Shown piece after piece: positions 50,001-62,610 of a stretch of DNA of 64,000 nucleotides. The notes beneath the pieces are model-generated. The model was not told where the DNA came from and made no database searches. It saw only the letters and a program-made list of their open reading frames with translations. Each line of letters starts with the position of its first letter. The first letter of the stretch is position 1. Source of the DNA: Pterobdella sp. o SKG-2022 (lineage: Eukaryota > Annelida > Clitellata > Hirudinida > Piscicolidae); NCBI GenBank assembly GCA_964035795.1, contig OZ038321.1, forward strand, positions 10,668,324-10,732,323. The letters are read 5' to 3'. Position numbers and translations under genes: made by a program.

Positions 50001-53000
50001 GTTTATCTGTGCGTTTGTGAATGGCTGATCGGTCCAATACATGCAAGACTTCTTTCACCAGTTTGGCCCCCTGTGAGTGAAAAATCTGGTGGACCGTTTT
50101 CAACTTTGCGTTTTATGCGTTTTTCTTTTGCAAAATTAAATTTTTTTTTTGATAAAATGGGAAATTGTGAATTATGTCATGAGAAAGTGAGTTATGCTGA
50201 GTCTGAGATAAGCAGGTTATAAGCAGTCGGTGACCTTTGCTGTTACATTTGCCTGTTCCATGATGACCCAAAACTCTTTACCAAGCTTGGTGGTTTTTGC
50301 CTACAAGAGCTCCAAAATTTATCAAACTGTGAAACGGTGTAAATGACAGCTTCGAATTATTCATAGAATTTATCTTTGAAGTCATCTGGCTTAATCATTG
50401 TTGGAGCCATTTATGAGGATAACAGTTTAGTTTCTGAACAAAAAAAGTTTGAGTTTCATAAAACAACTGTTTAACCTTTTGATAAACTATCACTTTTTCT
50501 ATTTTTTATGGCGATGATATTTTATACTAAAAACAGACAATTCAGGTTATAAGTTCAAAGACAAAAAAAAAAGTAACCACTCACTTTATGGATGACGTGA
50601 AACTTTTTGGAGAATATAGAAAAGAAATTGAATTTTTATGAATACCGTGTATTCAGTGAAGAAATATATGCATGGAATTTGGAATAGATAAATGTGCCAT
50701 CTAGTGCTCAAAAATCAGTATTAGTAGGTAGTGGCTTTATTTAAAGAAAAGTGCTAAAAAAGAGCCAAGAAAATTAGATTTTGGTCACTCTAGGCTTTTG
50801 AAAAAAGCTCGGTATCGATTTCATAACCAGTTTAGCCGTGATAAAGCACATAATAATAACAAATGACCATTTTTACGGTTCAAATAGATCATTTTTATTA
50901 TATTTTTATTTAATTGTGGCTCTTGAAATTAATACCCTATAATATATCTTATGAAAGTTCATTGTCTTACTAATTATTTCTAATATTTAAAAATAATTTA
51001 TTTTATATAAAAAACATAAAATGACATTTTTCAGAGACATCGTATGTATTTTTCTTTAATACATACGAGGCTTAGCCTTATCATAAAACGCTAGCTTAAC
51101 TTATAGAAAATTATAGCTTTTGATTCTCAATAAATTTATTATAAATTTTTCTTAATTGATGTTTTTCGTTACAAAATGACATTTCAAAAAAATGTTAATT
51201 AAAAAAACAAATATAGTTTGCGTTTCCGGTCCTAGAGGCTTGCCTGGACCTAGATCTTTTAACAACGAACAAATGAAAAGTAAGCATTTCATGAAATTTT
51301 ATATTCTTATTTTTTTATTTAAGAAATTAATGCTGAAAAGTTTAAAAAAATCGATAACTTAAATGTTTGACTTATGTTTATGTTTTTTTGAATTAATGTT
51401 TTTCAGTTATTTTTTTTTCAAGACCATTTCAGTGTTGAAACAATTTGAGACAAATAATGAGGTCCATTCGTAACCAAAAATCTGATTTTAAGTTGTCATA
51501 TAGAAAAAAGAAGTACTTTACCGAATAAAAATGGATTGGTTGATTCTATTTTCAACCCCAAAATTAAACTAATTTACTGAACATTAAAAATTTTTTTTCC
51601 AGAATTTTTACAGTGGTAGTGAGATCAATATCTTTCTAAACTTAAAATTTTGTAGTATATATATTTAACTAGGCAGTTTCGTATTTTTAAAACTTTTTGA
51701 ATTTTTCCAAAGTTTGCCGGTGACTTGTGCAACTTTTGACAGTTTTGAGACATTGTTTACAAACTTTATCACAGAACTCAGTTGCTTCACCTGTTGACAG
51801 GATGAAGTTTTAGTCTTGGTTTGTATCGAAAAGCTATACTGATTTATTGGTTAGATCAGATTACTAATAAATAATCTCTCTAGTATCAGCGTGAAATCAA
51901 TTTTTTTAACATTTTGGAGCCATTTTGATGTCGATTAAAAGACATGTTGAGAATTTTTTTGGATTATTTTATTGTTACCCTGGTTTCAGGTTGCGTAAGT
52001 TTGTTTATGTTGATGCCATACAAACATTTGAGACACTATCCAACAAGCAATTTTCTTTGGAACCTATACCCAAATGGCTTTTAAAGTCTAAAGCTTGCTC
52101 GGTTGTTTCTGAGTTTGTGTCTATGGCATCTTTCATACAATTTAGGAGAATTTTTTGAGATCTTTTTAAATACAGAAAAAAATAGGTTGTTTTGTTCCAG
52201 ACCTTTTCAAAAAATTGTGGCATCATTTCAGCTCTTATTATTGCATCGGCCTTGAGTGCTTCTGCTGGTATTCCATCCGACCTCACTGTCTTTACATTTC
52301 TCATTTTTTTGATGGCAGCCACAATCTCATCTTTAGATGGTTTGTTGCAATTTATTTGCAAATTTTCCTGCCTGTGTGACAGTAGGAAGGCTTTTGAATG
52401 TTGGTCTGTTAAGAAGTGTTTTGTCAAACTTTCAGATTGGGCTTCAGATTAAGCTTGCTGGATTGTACTAGCTTTTAGTAATTTCCTAAAAACTGACATG
52501 TGGTATTAAAAAGATTTTTCATATTTCTATTTTCCGTATATCCGATATTTTGAGTGTAGATTCAATACTGAACATATAGACGTCTATCAACAAGCTTCAA
52601 ACTTTTTATTCATCAGAACAACTAACGCTAACGATAATAACTATGATACTAATCAACCAAATTTTAACGCTCACAGTAAAGTCAAGGCTCATATATATAT
52701 ATATAGGTGCGCGGTCACTTTTTTAGGCATGCTCATGGGCATGCTCAAGTTTAGCACACGCGTTCATAGTTAAAGAAAATTATCCACAACATTTACCTCT
52801 TTAAGAAAAAATGCTGTTTGTTCTGTATTAGTAACCAGCTATTCAAAGTACTTATTATTTTACACTTTCCGACTTTTTTCTGCATTTTAGTGCGTTCTTT
52901 TTTGACTAGAGCTGTTTTAGTTCGACTTTTTGTATACATTTTTTTTGTTCTTTTTTTGCTATTACTATTTGAAGGTTATCTTTAAAGATCCAGTGTTTAT

Positions 53001-56000
53001 GCTGTTTTTTAGGCTTTATTATTTCAATGATTGCTTTTATGATGTACATCAGTTTTTTTCTTTTCATGCCTCTGTAAAACTTGAAATCTGTTTTTCACTA
53101 CCAATGTTAAACGACTCTTTTGTTTACTAAAATTCCAAAAAATGTCAAACTGAACTTTTTTATTAATAATTGCATTGAATTCTTTTCAACTTCTGCTTGA
53201 ATTTAGCTATGGAAAGGTAATGGTCTATAACTGCGTCAGCTCCGTTTTTTTGTAGACACATACTGAAATAATCTTGAATTTATTTGTATGGCAGATTAGT
53301 CGATTTAGTTTTTTGTTGTATGCTCTAGTGAAATTTAATTTAAAATTTATACCTAAGCATTTGCATTGAATTAAAATATAGGACGTAAATAGAGTAAATG
53401 ATGGGTTAATGTTCTTAAAGGTTTTGATTGGGAAGCTTGTTATAACCATTGTCTAAGCTTACGCACCCCAGCAAGGATTAGTCGACATAGATAAGAATGA
53501 AATCTATGGGCTTTTAATTTCTTTTGTATCTTTTGTGAGAACAAGATTGGGATTTTGGAGGAAGGACATGAAATTTGTCAAGGATGTGAGATTGGTGTCT
53601 GAGGAAGAGGTTGTGCAACAGCATCAATTGTTACTGTGTGGCATATTAGTGGGCCCATGAACAATTAAAGAAATTTTTTTTTTAAAAAAAGAAAATGTGG
53701 AGATTGCAAAAAACTTCAATCAAAAATGAATTTGACGCTCAGTTCAGTGATAAATTTCTACAATAGATAAAGGTGGTAGTGTTGAAAGCATGTGGAAGTC
53801 AAAAAGTGAGAACAACAAACACAAAGTATTTATTAAACGACACGATGTTTGTTCAACGTAGTCCCAGTCGGTGGTCGCAAGCTTGACTCCACAGCTTTCC
53901 ACCGACAGTCGCTGCATGGGTGGCAAAGTTTGACTGACGATCATATGTGACACTAAAAAACTTGGGGATGGGATTTTACATGAGTGCGTGGCCACTTAAC
54001 TTCAAGTTGGAACGCCAGCTTGCTTGGTGCGTGCTGGTGGTGAGAAAAAAGCATTCTAACATTCTGGAAAGAGAGCTCCATTTTCAACCGTTTGCTCCAT
54101 TCCGCGATGTGGTTCAGCGTAGTTTGCAAGCTATGTTCTGCTTGTTGTAGACCAGAGGTCTGACTCCAAGCAGCTACATCGTCTACGAAAAAGCTCACGA
54201 TGGATTGAGCAATGCCGTTGGGTAGGTCATTAATATAGAAGAGGAACAGAAGTGGAGATAAAACTGATCCCTGTGGAACGCCTTGCTTCAAAATGACCGT
54301 TTGGCTTATTTCTCCGTCAAACGTCACCCATGTGAGTCTGTTGTAAAGCCAAGCTTGGACCCATCGTATAATCTTGGCTGGAACTCCCATTTGCTGCATT
54401 TTGAAAAAAAGCTTGTCCCGCCACACCTTGTCGTTTGCTCTACAGTTTGATGAATGCATTTGCCTTCTGCTTTGGGCTGACATAATTTTCGCCGTTTTCA
54501 GAGATGATATGGGTAATTTCAAAGGTTTTGTTTGTGGTGAGATTGCGGAAGATCAACCACATCTCTTTAGTCCCCTTATCTTTCATCATTTTCCATTCCA
54601 AAATTTCTGCTTATCATTCCCGAACCAAACGTTTCAAATGAGCATCTTCACCTTTGTACTGCTCGGACTGGATACCAGACGTTGCTTTTGCAGTGTCTCT
54701 CCATTTCGGCCTGAGAGATTTTTGTTGTTCTCCAACTCTCTCCAGCCATACCTACAACTTTGAGACCAATGTGAGATTTTTAGGCGGTAAGGATGGCGGT
54801 GCAAAATCATTCATATGCAGAGGTGATGAATGTATTCTTGCGGATGAGTTTTGGGCTAATCGCTTTTCAAGGTCTGCTGTGCCGAGATGCTGCCTTTCTT
54901 CCAGTTCGACACCAATTTTTTTGATCTTTTCAGTTGTTGTGACGGGAAGTAGAGAGTCGTAAAGTTTGGTCTGTGGTCGGATGAAAGAGGATGCAGCAGT
55001 GTTATGTCACAGTGAGGGTGAATGCCATTGTGAACGATAGTGACATCTAGAGAAGAGAAGCCGCTGGAAGCTGGATTTTGGTGCGTTGTGAGTTCAGCAT
55101 CGTTGAGAAACCTGTCTGGGCATCCATGATGGCCTCCGCCAGCTAGGCACCTCTATCGTCAGAACGTTCATGCTTATCCCATATTTCATTGTGGGCATTC
55201 AAATCAGCACAGATTATCTCATTCTCCTTTATTTCTGGTTCAAAAGCTGACATTGAAAAACGAATTCGTTGCAGGAAATGGGAGTTAGCTGGAGGGAGCT
55301 AACAATTGGAGATGGTTACTGTCTGCTGGTTGGAAGTTGATATCTGTATTGACAGTCTTTTAAAAGCTCCTTCTCATTGTTGAGTGGTCGGCACACTTTG
55401 TAGGGTAGTGTTTACCTGGCATACGTAAGAAGACCTCTTCTCCTTGTACTAGTCGGTTTCTAGGAATTGGGGGATAATTAGTGAGAGATGGGGTTTTATC
55501 GCGTGGAAGAAGGCGAGTTTCTTGTATTGCGATTACATCTACCTTGTGGTTTTCGGCTGTCTTCAAGAAGTTGGCTTTCTCTGTAAATGACGTTGGCGTT
55601 CCACCTGTAGTGTACTTATCTGTGGCTTGAAGATACTGGCCGAGGTCTTTTTGAGCTTTGGTTTGGTGTCATCGTCAGTGTCCTTCTGATCTCCTTGTGG
55701 TTGGCATCTGGGGCAACGCCATTTAGGTGTTTGAAGGTAAACATTTGTTTAACTTCTCATCGTAATCATGCATTGGCCGTGAAAGGGACTCTTACATTGA
55801 CTGCATTCGAGTCGGCGAGCACCACGGTGTTTTTTTCCTTTTCAATCCGTGCACCAGGTGCCATCAAGCTGGATTTGTGGTTCATTTTCAGGTTTAGCTG
55901 TGGTGGTATTTGTTTCCACGAGAGTTGCTGGAGGGTTTGTAGCTGGGAGTGAAAGCACGTGGTCTTTTTCTGTCACCTTTCGACCAGAACAGCAGCTCCC

Positions 56001-59000
56001 CTTCTGGCTTTCATCTCTGGCCTCTTGAAAAATCTGTGCATACAAGATAGTAGTAGGCTCCACAGTCGGTGCAGGTGGCCTTGGGGCCTTGTGCCTGATC
56101 GGTGCTTACACTTGGCGCACTTTCGTGGTGCTCTATTATTGTTGTCAAAGTCGTCATTTTGGTCATCTTCCGTATCTTGATCATTACTCATCGTTAAGCG
56201 AAGGCAGCAAGTTTAAGATAACGCTCCCGTCTTTGCTCTTTCACGCTCGTTCCGTGAAAGTTTTGTGCATCTAAGATGGGTTAGAAAATTACAAAAGTGA
56301 CACGTAAGCCCGTTCTGTCTTATTCGGGAACTTTCTCTCCATTTGGTGCATAAGTGGGTTGGATTCTGCAAGCGGCATCTTCGACATTGGTAGTTGTCGG
56401 CCTTTCGACATCTGACCACTTCCGTTCTCGATAAGCCGCTGCATTTGTAGCGATGAAAGATTCCGCACATGATACACCGTAACGCCTTCACTGTGCATGT
56501 TTTCCCACATTTTCCGTAAGGCTGCTTGAAACCAGGGTTGAGTTCAATGTTTCCAGCATGGATAAGATTGAAATTTGAGGGCCCTTTAAAGTGACGGTCT
56601 GGGAACAAACACCGTGGACCTAAATCTTGGAAAAAAACCGACTTTCTCTTTTTTCGATGGTGGTAGTGGTGTGAATGGGAATGTATTGGTGGTGGTGTAT
56701 GGGGTTGTAGTGATGGTAATAGTAGGGATGATGGTTTCTTGTGTTTTCGCTTTTTCTCGTTGTGAATAAGAACTCTCCGTTGAGCCCGACACCGCGTGAA
56801 AGTGGTTTCTGTAGTCGGGATGATACTTTTGCTGCGGCCGTTAAAAAAAAGCGCACAGCATACAAATATTAGAAAAACAGTGATAGTAAAAACGAATATC
56901 TACGAGCTAAGAAAGGTGTGTACGACGCTAAAAGAGTGGCTGAGCAGAAAAAGTTTGGTGAAGTGCTAAGACTAGAAGACGTAGAGCAGAAGTGTTAAAA
57001 ATAGCAAACCGTATCTGTGTAGCTAACTGTGATGCCATTGGAAAGAAGTGTGTCAAAAATGACAAAGAGAACTTAGCTGTTACAGATCAAGAAAAACTAT
57101 TTGCATGGCAAGAACACTATGAAAGTCTGCCGAATGCGAAGTTTGATAAAGATCCCACATATGAACCGCGGCCTAAGATAGAAGTCGAAACAGTAAAAAA
57201 AGCCTTAAGCAGAATGGAGTGTGGAAAAGCATCTGATAGCTCTAGGGCTGTTACAGAAATGTTGCGAGCTTCTGGTGAGGTAGGCATTGGCCGTATGACA
57301 GATCTTTCAATGGTATCATAAACGAATGTAAAATACTTGAAAACTCGGATAAAAGCATGATCTTCAATTGCTTCAAAAACAATAGTGAAGCGACAGAAAG
57401 ATGGAATTGTAGTACTTAAAAAATCTTGGAGCACTTAATGAAGGTCTTCGAAAAGGTTATTGAAAAAGAAAACAGAAGTCAGGTAAGTATCGATCCGATG
57501 CAGTTTGGTTTCATGCCAAAATGACGGTCATGGCCATGTACTCAGGTAGCAATAGTAGGGTTAGAATAAGTGGGAAACAAGTTTAGTGTGAAGGTTAAAG
57601 TCCACCAAGGTTCTGTACTGAGTCATTTGCTTTTCATCATTGTTCTAGAAGCGCTATCCAGTGGATGCAGAAATATGTCCGTGTGGGAATAGCTGTATGC
57701 TGAGAACTTAGTGATAATTGCTAAAAGCCTAAAAAAGTTAGAAGATAATTATTGTGCTTGAAAAAACAGTATTGAAATCAAGGGTCTTATAGTGAACAAT
57801 AAAAAAACGAAGATCATGGCCAGTGCCCTAAACTAAGGTCCGAGTCTGGGAAAAACTTTTGTGGAGTGCGTTTCAAAAGTGTTTGCGTCAGCTCTATACT
57901 TCAAACTCTATGTAACCACTGGGTTCACAAACGTTGTAGTAGCCTTAAAAGGAAGCTGGCTTTTGCCATAAACTTCAAATGTAAAGCGTGTTTAGATCCT
58001 CAAAAAATGTTGTTGATTGTAAGGTCGTTGAATGTAATGTAATGCGGTATTTATAAAGCGCTTTTCTTTATAGATCAAAGCGCTTGCTACAAATTTAATT
58101 TAGCGAAAACACACTGTGTAACAGGTGCTAATTGTCAGCCCATGTGGGATCGAACCTGGTAACCTTAGATAAGTAGTCTAATGCTCAACCACTGAGCTAT
58201 AGACGCCGACAATGGACTTGATGGAAATAAGTTTGAAGTGGTTAACCAATTCTGTTATCTAGATAATATGATTAGTTCAGAAGGTGGACCAGAAACTAGT
58301 ATTGTTGCCAGTAGAAAATCTGGTTGAAAAAGCTTCAGGGTACTGCTACCATTGTTAGCCAGTCGGGTTATTTCATTTAGTACAAGAGAGCGTTTATATG
58401 CTGTTTGCGTCAAAAGTATAATGGCTTATGGTAGTGAGACCTGGTCTTAAGGGGGAAGATATTACCAAAATATCCAGAGCTGATAAGATGATGATCAAAT
58501 AAATGGGCAATGTGAGCTTTAAGAATGGCAGATCATCAGAAGAATGAAGGGACAGACTGCAAATTCCAGACATTACTGAGATGCTACACAGAAATAAACT
58601 CAGGTCGTGTGGGCATATTACGAGGATGGATATTGTAAACCCAGCAATTGCTTGCAGATATGTAGAGGTAAAGGTTAAGAGAGAAAAAGAAAAGCCAAAA
58701 AAAACATGGTCTCAAATAGGAAGCAATACCTGAACTAGCCCAAGACCGTAAAGTGAGGAGTAGAGCTATTATGAGACTCCGTCCAACCCATGCTAGCTTG
58801 GAAACCGACGTAAAACGATGATGATGATGAATTATCTTGACAAAATGATGTACAGCCCAAAGAGCTACTGAAGGAAAAAAAGTGGTGTTTAGGTTTGTAC
58901 TCTGTAATGATAGTAGCTCCACCAGCTAGCAGGTCTGAACACTGGGGCGCTATATTGGTGCCTTTTAACGCCATGCACAGAACGTCATTATCAGTATTAT

Positions 59001-60188
59001 CATTTACTTCAAACTGGTCAAACCATATACTAAATCATAGGGTTGTGCGATAAATTAAAATGAATTTAAATAACATTCAATGTTCTTTTGTAAACTTAAA
59101 TTTTTAGGCTAATGAATTATGACAAGGTTTTACTTGTTGAAAATTTTAGCTGAATAAAAATTTTATCTACGTGTTCTTATAAATCCTCATAATTTGTAGT
59201 TTACTGGTGAAATAACATTCTGAAAATTAACTAAACGTGTATTTTGAATTAATTTCTCTGATTTAAAGTGAGTTATTACTAAAAAATTTCAGAGATTTTC
59301 ATTACTCTTACCTTTCTCATCAAACAAAGACGTTTGCCGCAATTTTTTTCGACTTTAGCTATTGCAACTTTTTGCTTGATAGATAATAAAATTTATGATG
59401 GCTTGTATTGTTTTTTAATGATGCACAAACTGACCTTTGCAAGACAATGCGCGTGCAATGTAAGTATTGCCTGCACACGTTGGTTGCCCATGTTGATTGC
59501 ATGAGATCGCATTCTATGAGTTGTTATTACTTTGATTCAAATTTTTTGCGGTAATTTATAATGCGTAGGGTACGTGGCACAAGTTTTGTTACCTTCGCCT
59601 TATTATAGGAAAGCGTAAGGTTTAATTAAAATCAAAAAAATCTTATTTTAATCAAAGCCTAAAAACTGGCACAATCAATTTAAATACTTTTTTATTTATC
59701 GCACAAGCCTACGAAGTCATCGTATATCGTCTTTCTTTTTCTATGGTTCGTAGAAAATAGCCTTTATGCGAATGACTTCCAATCCAGTTTGAAGGCAAGC
59801 TAAAATTTTATTTTTAAAATATTTGTTTCATATCATATTTTAAGCACTTGAATCAACAAAAACTGACTTTTTAAACGCTGCAAAAAACTGAGACTAACCA
59901 GGTTGTTTATTACTCACGTCTTATAGTAAGGTTACATTTATCCAAATTTATTGGAAACAGACTCGTTTTTAAATAAACTCTGATGAATTAAAAAGTACAT
60001 GAAAACTTACTAAAAAGTTAAATAACTAATTTTGTAAAATTTAAGGTAAACCGTACTATTTTTCAGATCAAGAGAGGATGAAAGTGATTATGCCTCAACA
60101 ATACAATAATCCAATGTCAATGTACTCTTCAGAAAACGTTCTCGAAACTTTCCAATCGCAAGTTGGATCTATGCTCAACGATAAATGA
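47078..60188 (+). CDS. PDZ + ZM-motif protein of the Zasp/ALP/PDLIM type
   Basis: Exons: 47078-47194 (ATG start, phase 0), 47410-47564, 49191-49440 (own stop at 49438-49440), and alternatively 49191-49423 joined to 51217-51279 and 60067-60188 (TGA 60186-60188). All junction phases agree. The PDZ domain spans exons 1-2: QQAWGFRLEGGYDTHAPLRI, with GFRL as the carboxylate-binding loop, then NSPSAQIGLLQGDAITKIFN and KQATEILMGVTGKKLDLTIE. Exon 3 carries polar linker sequence. The last exon encodes PQQYNNPMSMYSSENVLETF, a ZM motif. In Zasp/ALP/PDLIM3 the PDZ and ZM parts bind alpha-actinin at Z-discs or dense bodies. Two products are predicted: a 173-residue PDZ-only form and a 229-residue PDZ-ZM form. 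No LIM domain was found. The final intron is 8.8 kb and packed with LINEs. The acceptor at 49189-49190 is not the strongest nearby, but it alone keeps frame. Confidence 0.8.
47594..47749. repeat. 26-bp minisatellite, six units
   Basis: Six consecutive units like CTCCGAATTCCCTTTTGCAT + GATTAT, each with a few changes. It follows a (TA)n run at 47567-47586 and starts 30 bases after the PDZ exon 2 donor. Confidence 0.9.
48849..48950. repeat. Module A with partial inverted partner
   Basis: TTTTTGATAAGTATAGCCTT, ATCATAAAACGTTAGC is followed by GCTAATGTTTTTTGATGATT and CCGAAAATTATAGCT. The second is an inverted, internally shortened copy. Confidence 0.65.
49612..49785. repeat. Palindrome of two head-to-head module B copies
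   Basis: The left arm (about 49612-49678) is the reverse complement of the right arm (about 49700-49772). The right arm reads TGATAATGTAAGCTATCCTT, ACGAAAAGCTTCGTGTCATT, TAATAAATACTTTGTGTTTG. The spacer is about 18-20 bases. It lies about 170 bases downstream of the PDZ exon 3 stop. Confidence 0.85.
50490..50720 (+). pseudogene. Weak LINE RT remnant
   Basis: FMDDVKLFGEYRKEIEFL resembles the YMDDxKLxA active-site block of some LINEs. A following frame gives MEFGIDKCA. Stops surround it. The cysteine-containing peptide MGNCELCHEKVSYAESE at 50158-50210 is unassigned. Confidence 0.45.
51033..51180 (+). repeat. Module A, copy
   Basis: It contains GAGACATCGTATGTATTTTT near 51038, GGCTTAGCCTTATCATAAAA at about 51068, and AAAATTATAGCTTTTGATTC then AATTGATGTTTTTCGTTACA. 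The two orientations suggest a collapsed inverted pair. Confidence 0.55.
51990..52450 (-). pseudogene. LINE pre-RT/RT fragment
   Basis: The minus strand reads NCNKPSKDEIVAAIKKMRNV, KTVRSDGIPAEALKADA, MMPQFFEKVWN and ALDFKSHLGIGSKENCLLDS. These are 'EIxxAIxxMKNGKAxGxDGIPAEALK' blocks. Antisense to the PDZ gene, inside its last intron. Confidence 0.75.
53808..53860 (-). repeat. Module B, short copy
   Basis: ACAACAAACACAAAGTATTT and ATTAAACGACACGATGTTTG match the outer arm of 49612-49785. Confidence 0.6.
53953..56865 (-). pseudogene. APE-type LINE with PHD-like ORF and degenerate 2A motif
   Basis: Minus-strand order is given by blocks. At 56608-56213, IHAGNIELNPGF (2A-like) precedes a cysteine-rich PHD-like finger (YGKCGKTC, IMCGIFHRYKCSGLS, CRRC, CHFC). 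A second zinc-like block is at 56191-55973. The endonuclease is at 55566-55150, with VDVIAIQETRLLPRDKTPSL and an ICADLNAHNEIWDKHERSDD stretch. RT is at 54522-53953: VWRDKLFFKMQQMGVPAKII, ILKQGVPQGSVLSPLLFLFY, SIVSFFVDDVAAWSQ, then HIAEWSKRLKMELS. FVDD keeps the two catalytic Asp. Frames are interrupted. It lies antisense in the last PDZ intron, divergent from the LINE at 56870. Confidence 0.85.
56870..58830 (+). pseudogene. LINE with SINE insertion and (GAT)n 3' end
   Basis: ANRICVANCDAIGKKCVKND and KALSRMECGKASDSSRAVTE (pre-RT, 57000-57270). KVKVHQGSVLS-like VHQGSVLSHLLFIIVL (57600). Post-RT FCYLDNMISSEGG and CVKSIMAYGSETW (58260-58440). C-terminal LRSCGHITRMDI and KPKKTWSQ (58590-58730). 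The end is GATGATGATGATGA at 58815-58828. A full SINE sits at 58030-58210 and splits the RT from the C-terminus. Many stops. Confidence 0.8.
58030..58210 (-). mobile_element. tRNA-derived SINE, copy 9
   Basis: Full length. The GAATGTAATGTAATG tail is at 58030, the head ends at 58210, and box B reads GGTTCGATCCC on the minus strand. It is inserted in a dead LINE, so it is younger than that LINE. Confidence 0.92.
58990..60066. other. Intronic AT-rich sequence before the ZM exon
   Basis: A short module A-like piece at 59109-59155 (AATTATGACAAGGTTTTACT, TGTTGAAAATTTTAGC) is the only recognisable item. Confidence 0.4.
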
Positions 60189-62428
60189 GCCTCGAAAAAA
60201 CAATTTTCATAAATTTTCTGAGTGTTTTAAAAAGTAACTTCAATTTAAGACTACTTTTTACCAATTTTTCCATGCAAGTTCAAATGGAAAGTTTTGAAAA
60301 AAATGCTAACTTCTAGTTCTTCATTTTAAGTCATTTTTATTAAATGAGCATTTCTTCAAAAGTTGAACAAAAGTTTAACGTTTTAAATGACTGTGCCTTT
60401 ATCATTTAAATTCATATTTCGCCTCTTAAATATTTAAAAAACTTCTCAATTAAAAGAAGAGTTGATTTTTTCAGTAGCCCAGCATGTCTTATTTATGGAT
60501 TGCATTTTGAAGTTACTTTTGCGTTTGAATAATAAAAGTTTTTAATACTTCAATGAATTTTTAATATTTATAGATATCGATTTCACTATGATATATTTTA
60601 TTTTGAATAATTATTAATGTGAATAATATAAAATTTAAGAAAGATTAAGATCCTTTGTCTATTATGAACCAATTCTTTACGCCGTTTTTTCTTGAAATTT
60701 TTGGCAAGTCATATTTTGAGAAGGCAGAATCTGCTGTGATTAAACCAAGATCAAACATTTGATACATCTACAAATTTTTTGTTATGCCTATTGATTGTGC
60801 TGCCAATTCTGATGTACACATTCTATTTTGCGAGTGTTTTTCAACTGAGGTTGATCGTTTACTAGAATTTTCAAATTAACAGGTTTTTTGCAGTTTTTTC
60901 ATTGTTTTTCGAAAATTTTGTTGAAAACTCTTTCATTAGATTCTTGTTTTTTTCAAACCAGAAGCTAATTACCGGATGAAATGTTTTTCAAAACGAAATA
61001 GGCAAGATCTGTAGACTTTATTTAGAAAACTTTAAAAAATTTAAAAATGTTACGTGGGGTTCTAAATTTTTCTGATATTTGGCACACAAGTATATGAAAG
61101 AGTTTATTAGGAGATGAAAGGAATTTTCAGAATTAAGAAAAATGAGTTGAAAACGCATGATGAGTTGATGAGTTTGAAAACGTGAAATAGTTTAAAAAAC
61201 CTTTGAAAAACTTAATTGTGAGTTTCAAAAACTTATAAGCTGTATTAGTTTTTGAATAAATGTTACATATTGATTCTCAATTTTTTCAATGTGAAGTTTT
61301 TTTTATCTCACCTAGCATTTCAAAGAGGTGAACATTTTGTTAAGGTTCAAAATAGTCAAAAAATCTTTGAATTCTAAAATTGTTAAAGAAGACATAATAA
61401 GTTGAATCTTTTGTCGATTTTTTTGCATAGTTTATAAATTATTTTTCAAAACAGATACGTAGCAGCCTGTCATCTTGAAGAACTTCTGCATAACTTCAAA
61501 AGAAACTGGTATCACCGTCATCGGAGATAAATTTGCTGTACTAGTTGTTATATTTGGTTCACCTTTGATTTCAGAGGATGATTATTTTTTAAGAGTTGAT
61601 CGCTACATTGAAGGTTGGCAAGTTCGTGTCTTGTGAATATTTTTTCTGAGATAAATCAATTGAGCCTAATCAAATAAATGCCATGAAGGGGTTCTACAAC
61701 TTTGTAGTTTAACTCATGTAAACATTTTTTTCTTAATGTCGCAAATCGCCCATCAAACTGGTTCCATTATAGTCAAATAAGCCCTGGCAAGGGTTTAAAC
61801 CTGAAATCTTCAAGTTCTAGATCTGACGTCGGTTACTACTACGTTAACCAGGTTGAAAGTTTTTTCTCACTTTTTTTAAACAGCATTCAAGCGTGAAAAT
61901 AACAATTAAAAAAATGAAGTTATATCATGGTAAATTGGAAAAAGGAGAGTTAAGAGAAGTAAAAAAAATGAAGTTTTTTCTAGTTTGGTTGCAGTGTTCT
62001 AGTCTGATTATGTTTTCCAATGTTTCTACACACTTAATGGGCAGTTGAAAGAAGTAAGTAAATAAATCATATAGCGCTTCTTGCACAAAGTACAGAAGCG
62101 CTCTGCTATGAGCTGCTTGAAGAGAACAGTTTTTAGGTTATCAAAAAAATAGAATAAAAAGAGGAAGGCTTGAGATTAAGACATAGAAAATTTTAGAGAA
62201 AAGAACCAGTGAAAAAAAAGGCAGATTTAGCACAGAAATGAAAGGGAAAGATAATTAAGAGCTAAGAGCGGGTAGAAGACCCTAGGCCAGCACGTTTTTG
62301 TAGTAGCATGAAGTTAAAAAGATAAAAAGATGAATAAGAGTAAGAGATTTTTACCTGAGAGTGCAGATTTTGTAGAAAAAGCAAAAATGTAGAGGTAGCC
62401 AGTAGAGATCGATAAAAGATGGGGAGAT
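60189..62428. other. Downstream flank of the PDZ gene, no clear gene
   Basis: It contains the 3' UTR of the PDZ-ZM transcript. An unassigned reading-frame remnant lies at 61490-61640 (minus strand STANLSPMTVIPVSFEVMQK), possibly RT-like. The rest is AT-rich. Confidence 0.35.
61790..61862 (-). repeat. tRNA-like module, candidate second SINE head
   Basis: The minus strand has CTGGTTAACGTAGTAGTAAC (box A-like), then TCAGATCTAGAACTTGAAG and CAGGTTTAAACCCTTGC (box B-like). The arms can be drawn as a loose cloverleaf, but there is no good acceptor stem. Confidence 0.35.
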
Positions 62429-62439
62429 GTAATTTAAAG

Positions 62440-62610
62440 TAAAGGGTATTTATGAAGCGATTTTTCTTATAGATCAAAGCGCTTGCTACAAATTTTATGT
62501 AGCAAAAACACATTATGGAACAGTGTCCTAATTGTCAGTCCACGTTGGATCGAACCCAGTAATTTTAGATAATTAGTCTAATGCTGTACCTTTGAGCTAT
62601 ATGGGGCGGT
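62440..62610 (-). mobile_element. tRNA-derived SINE, copy 10
   Basis: Nearly full length and diverged. Box B is GGTTCGATCCA on the minus strand, the tail lost its ATTAC repeats, and the AGCGCTTGCTACAAATTTTA block is kept. Confidence 0.85.

Noticed and set aside
49980..50222. 80-residue frame as a host gene
   Set aside because: No recognisable domain, no start or splice context, and it lies in transposon-rich intron sequence.
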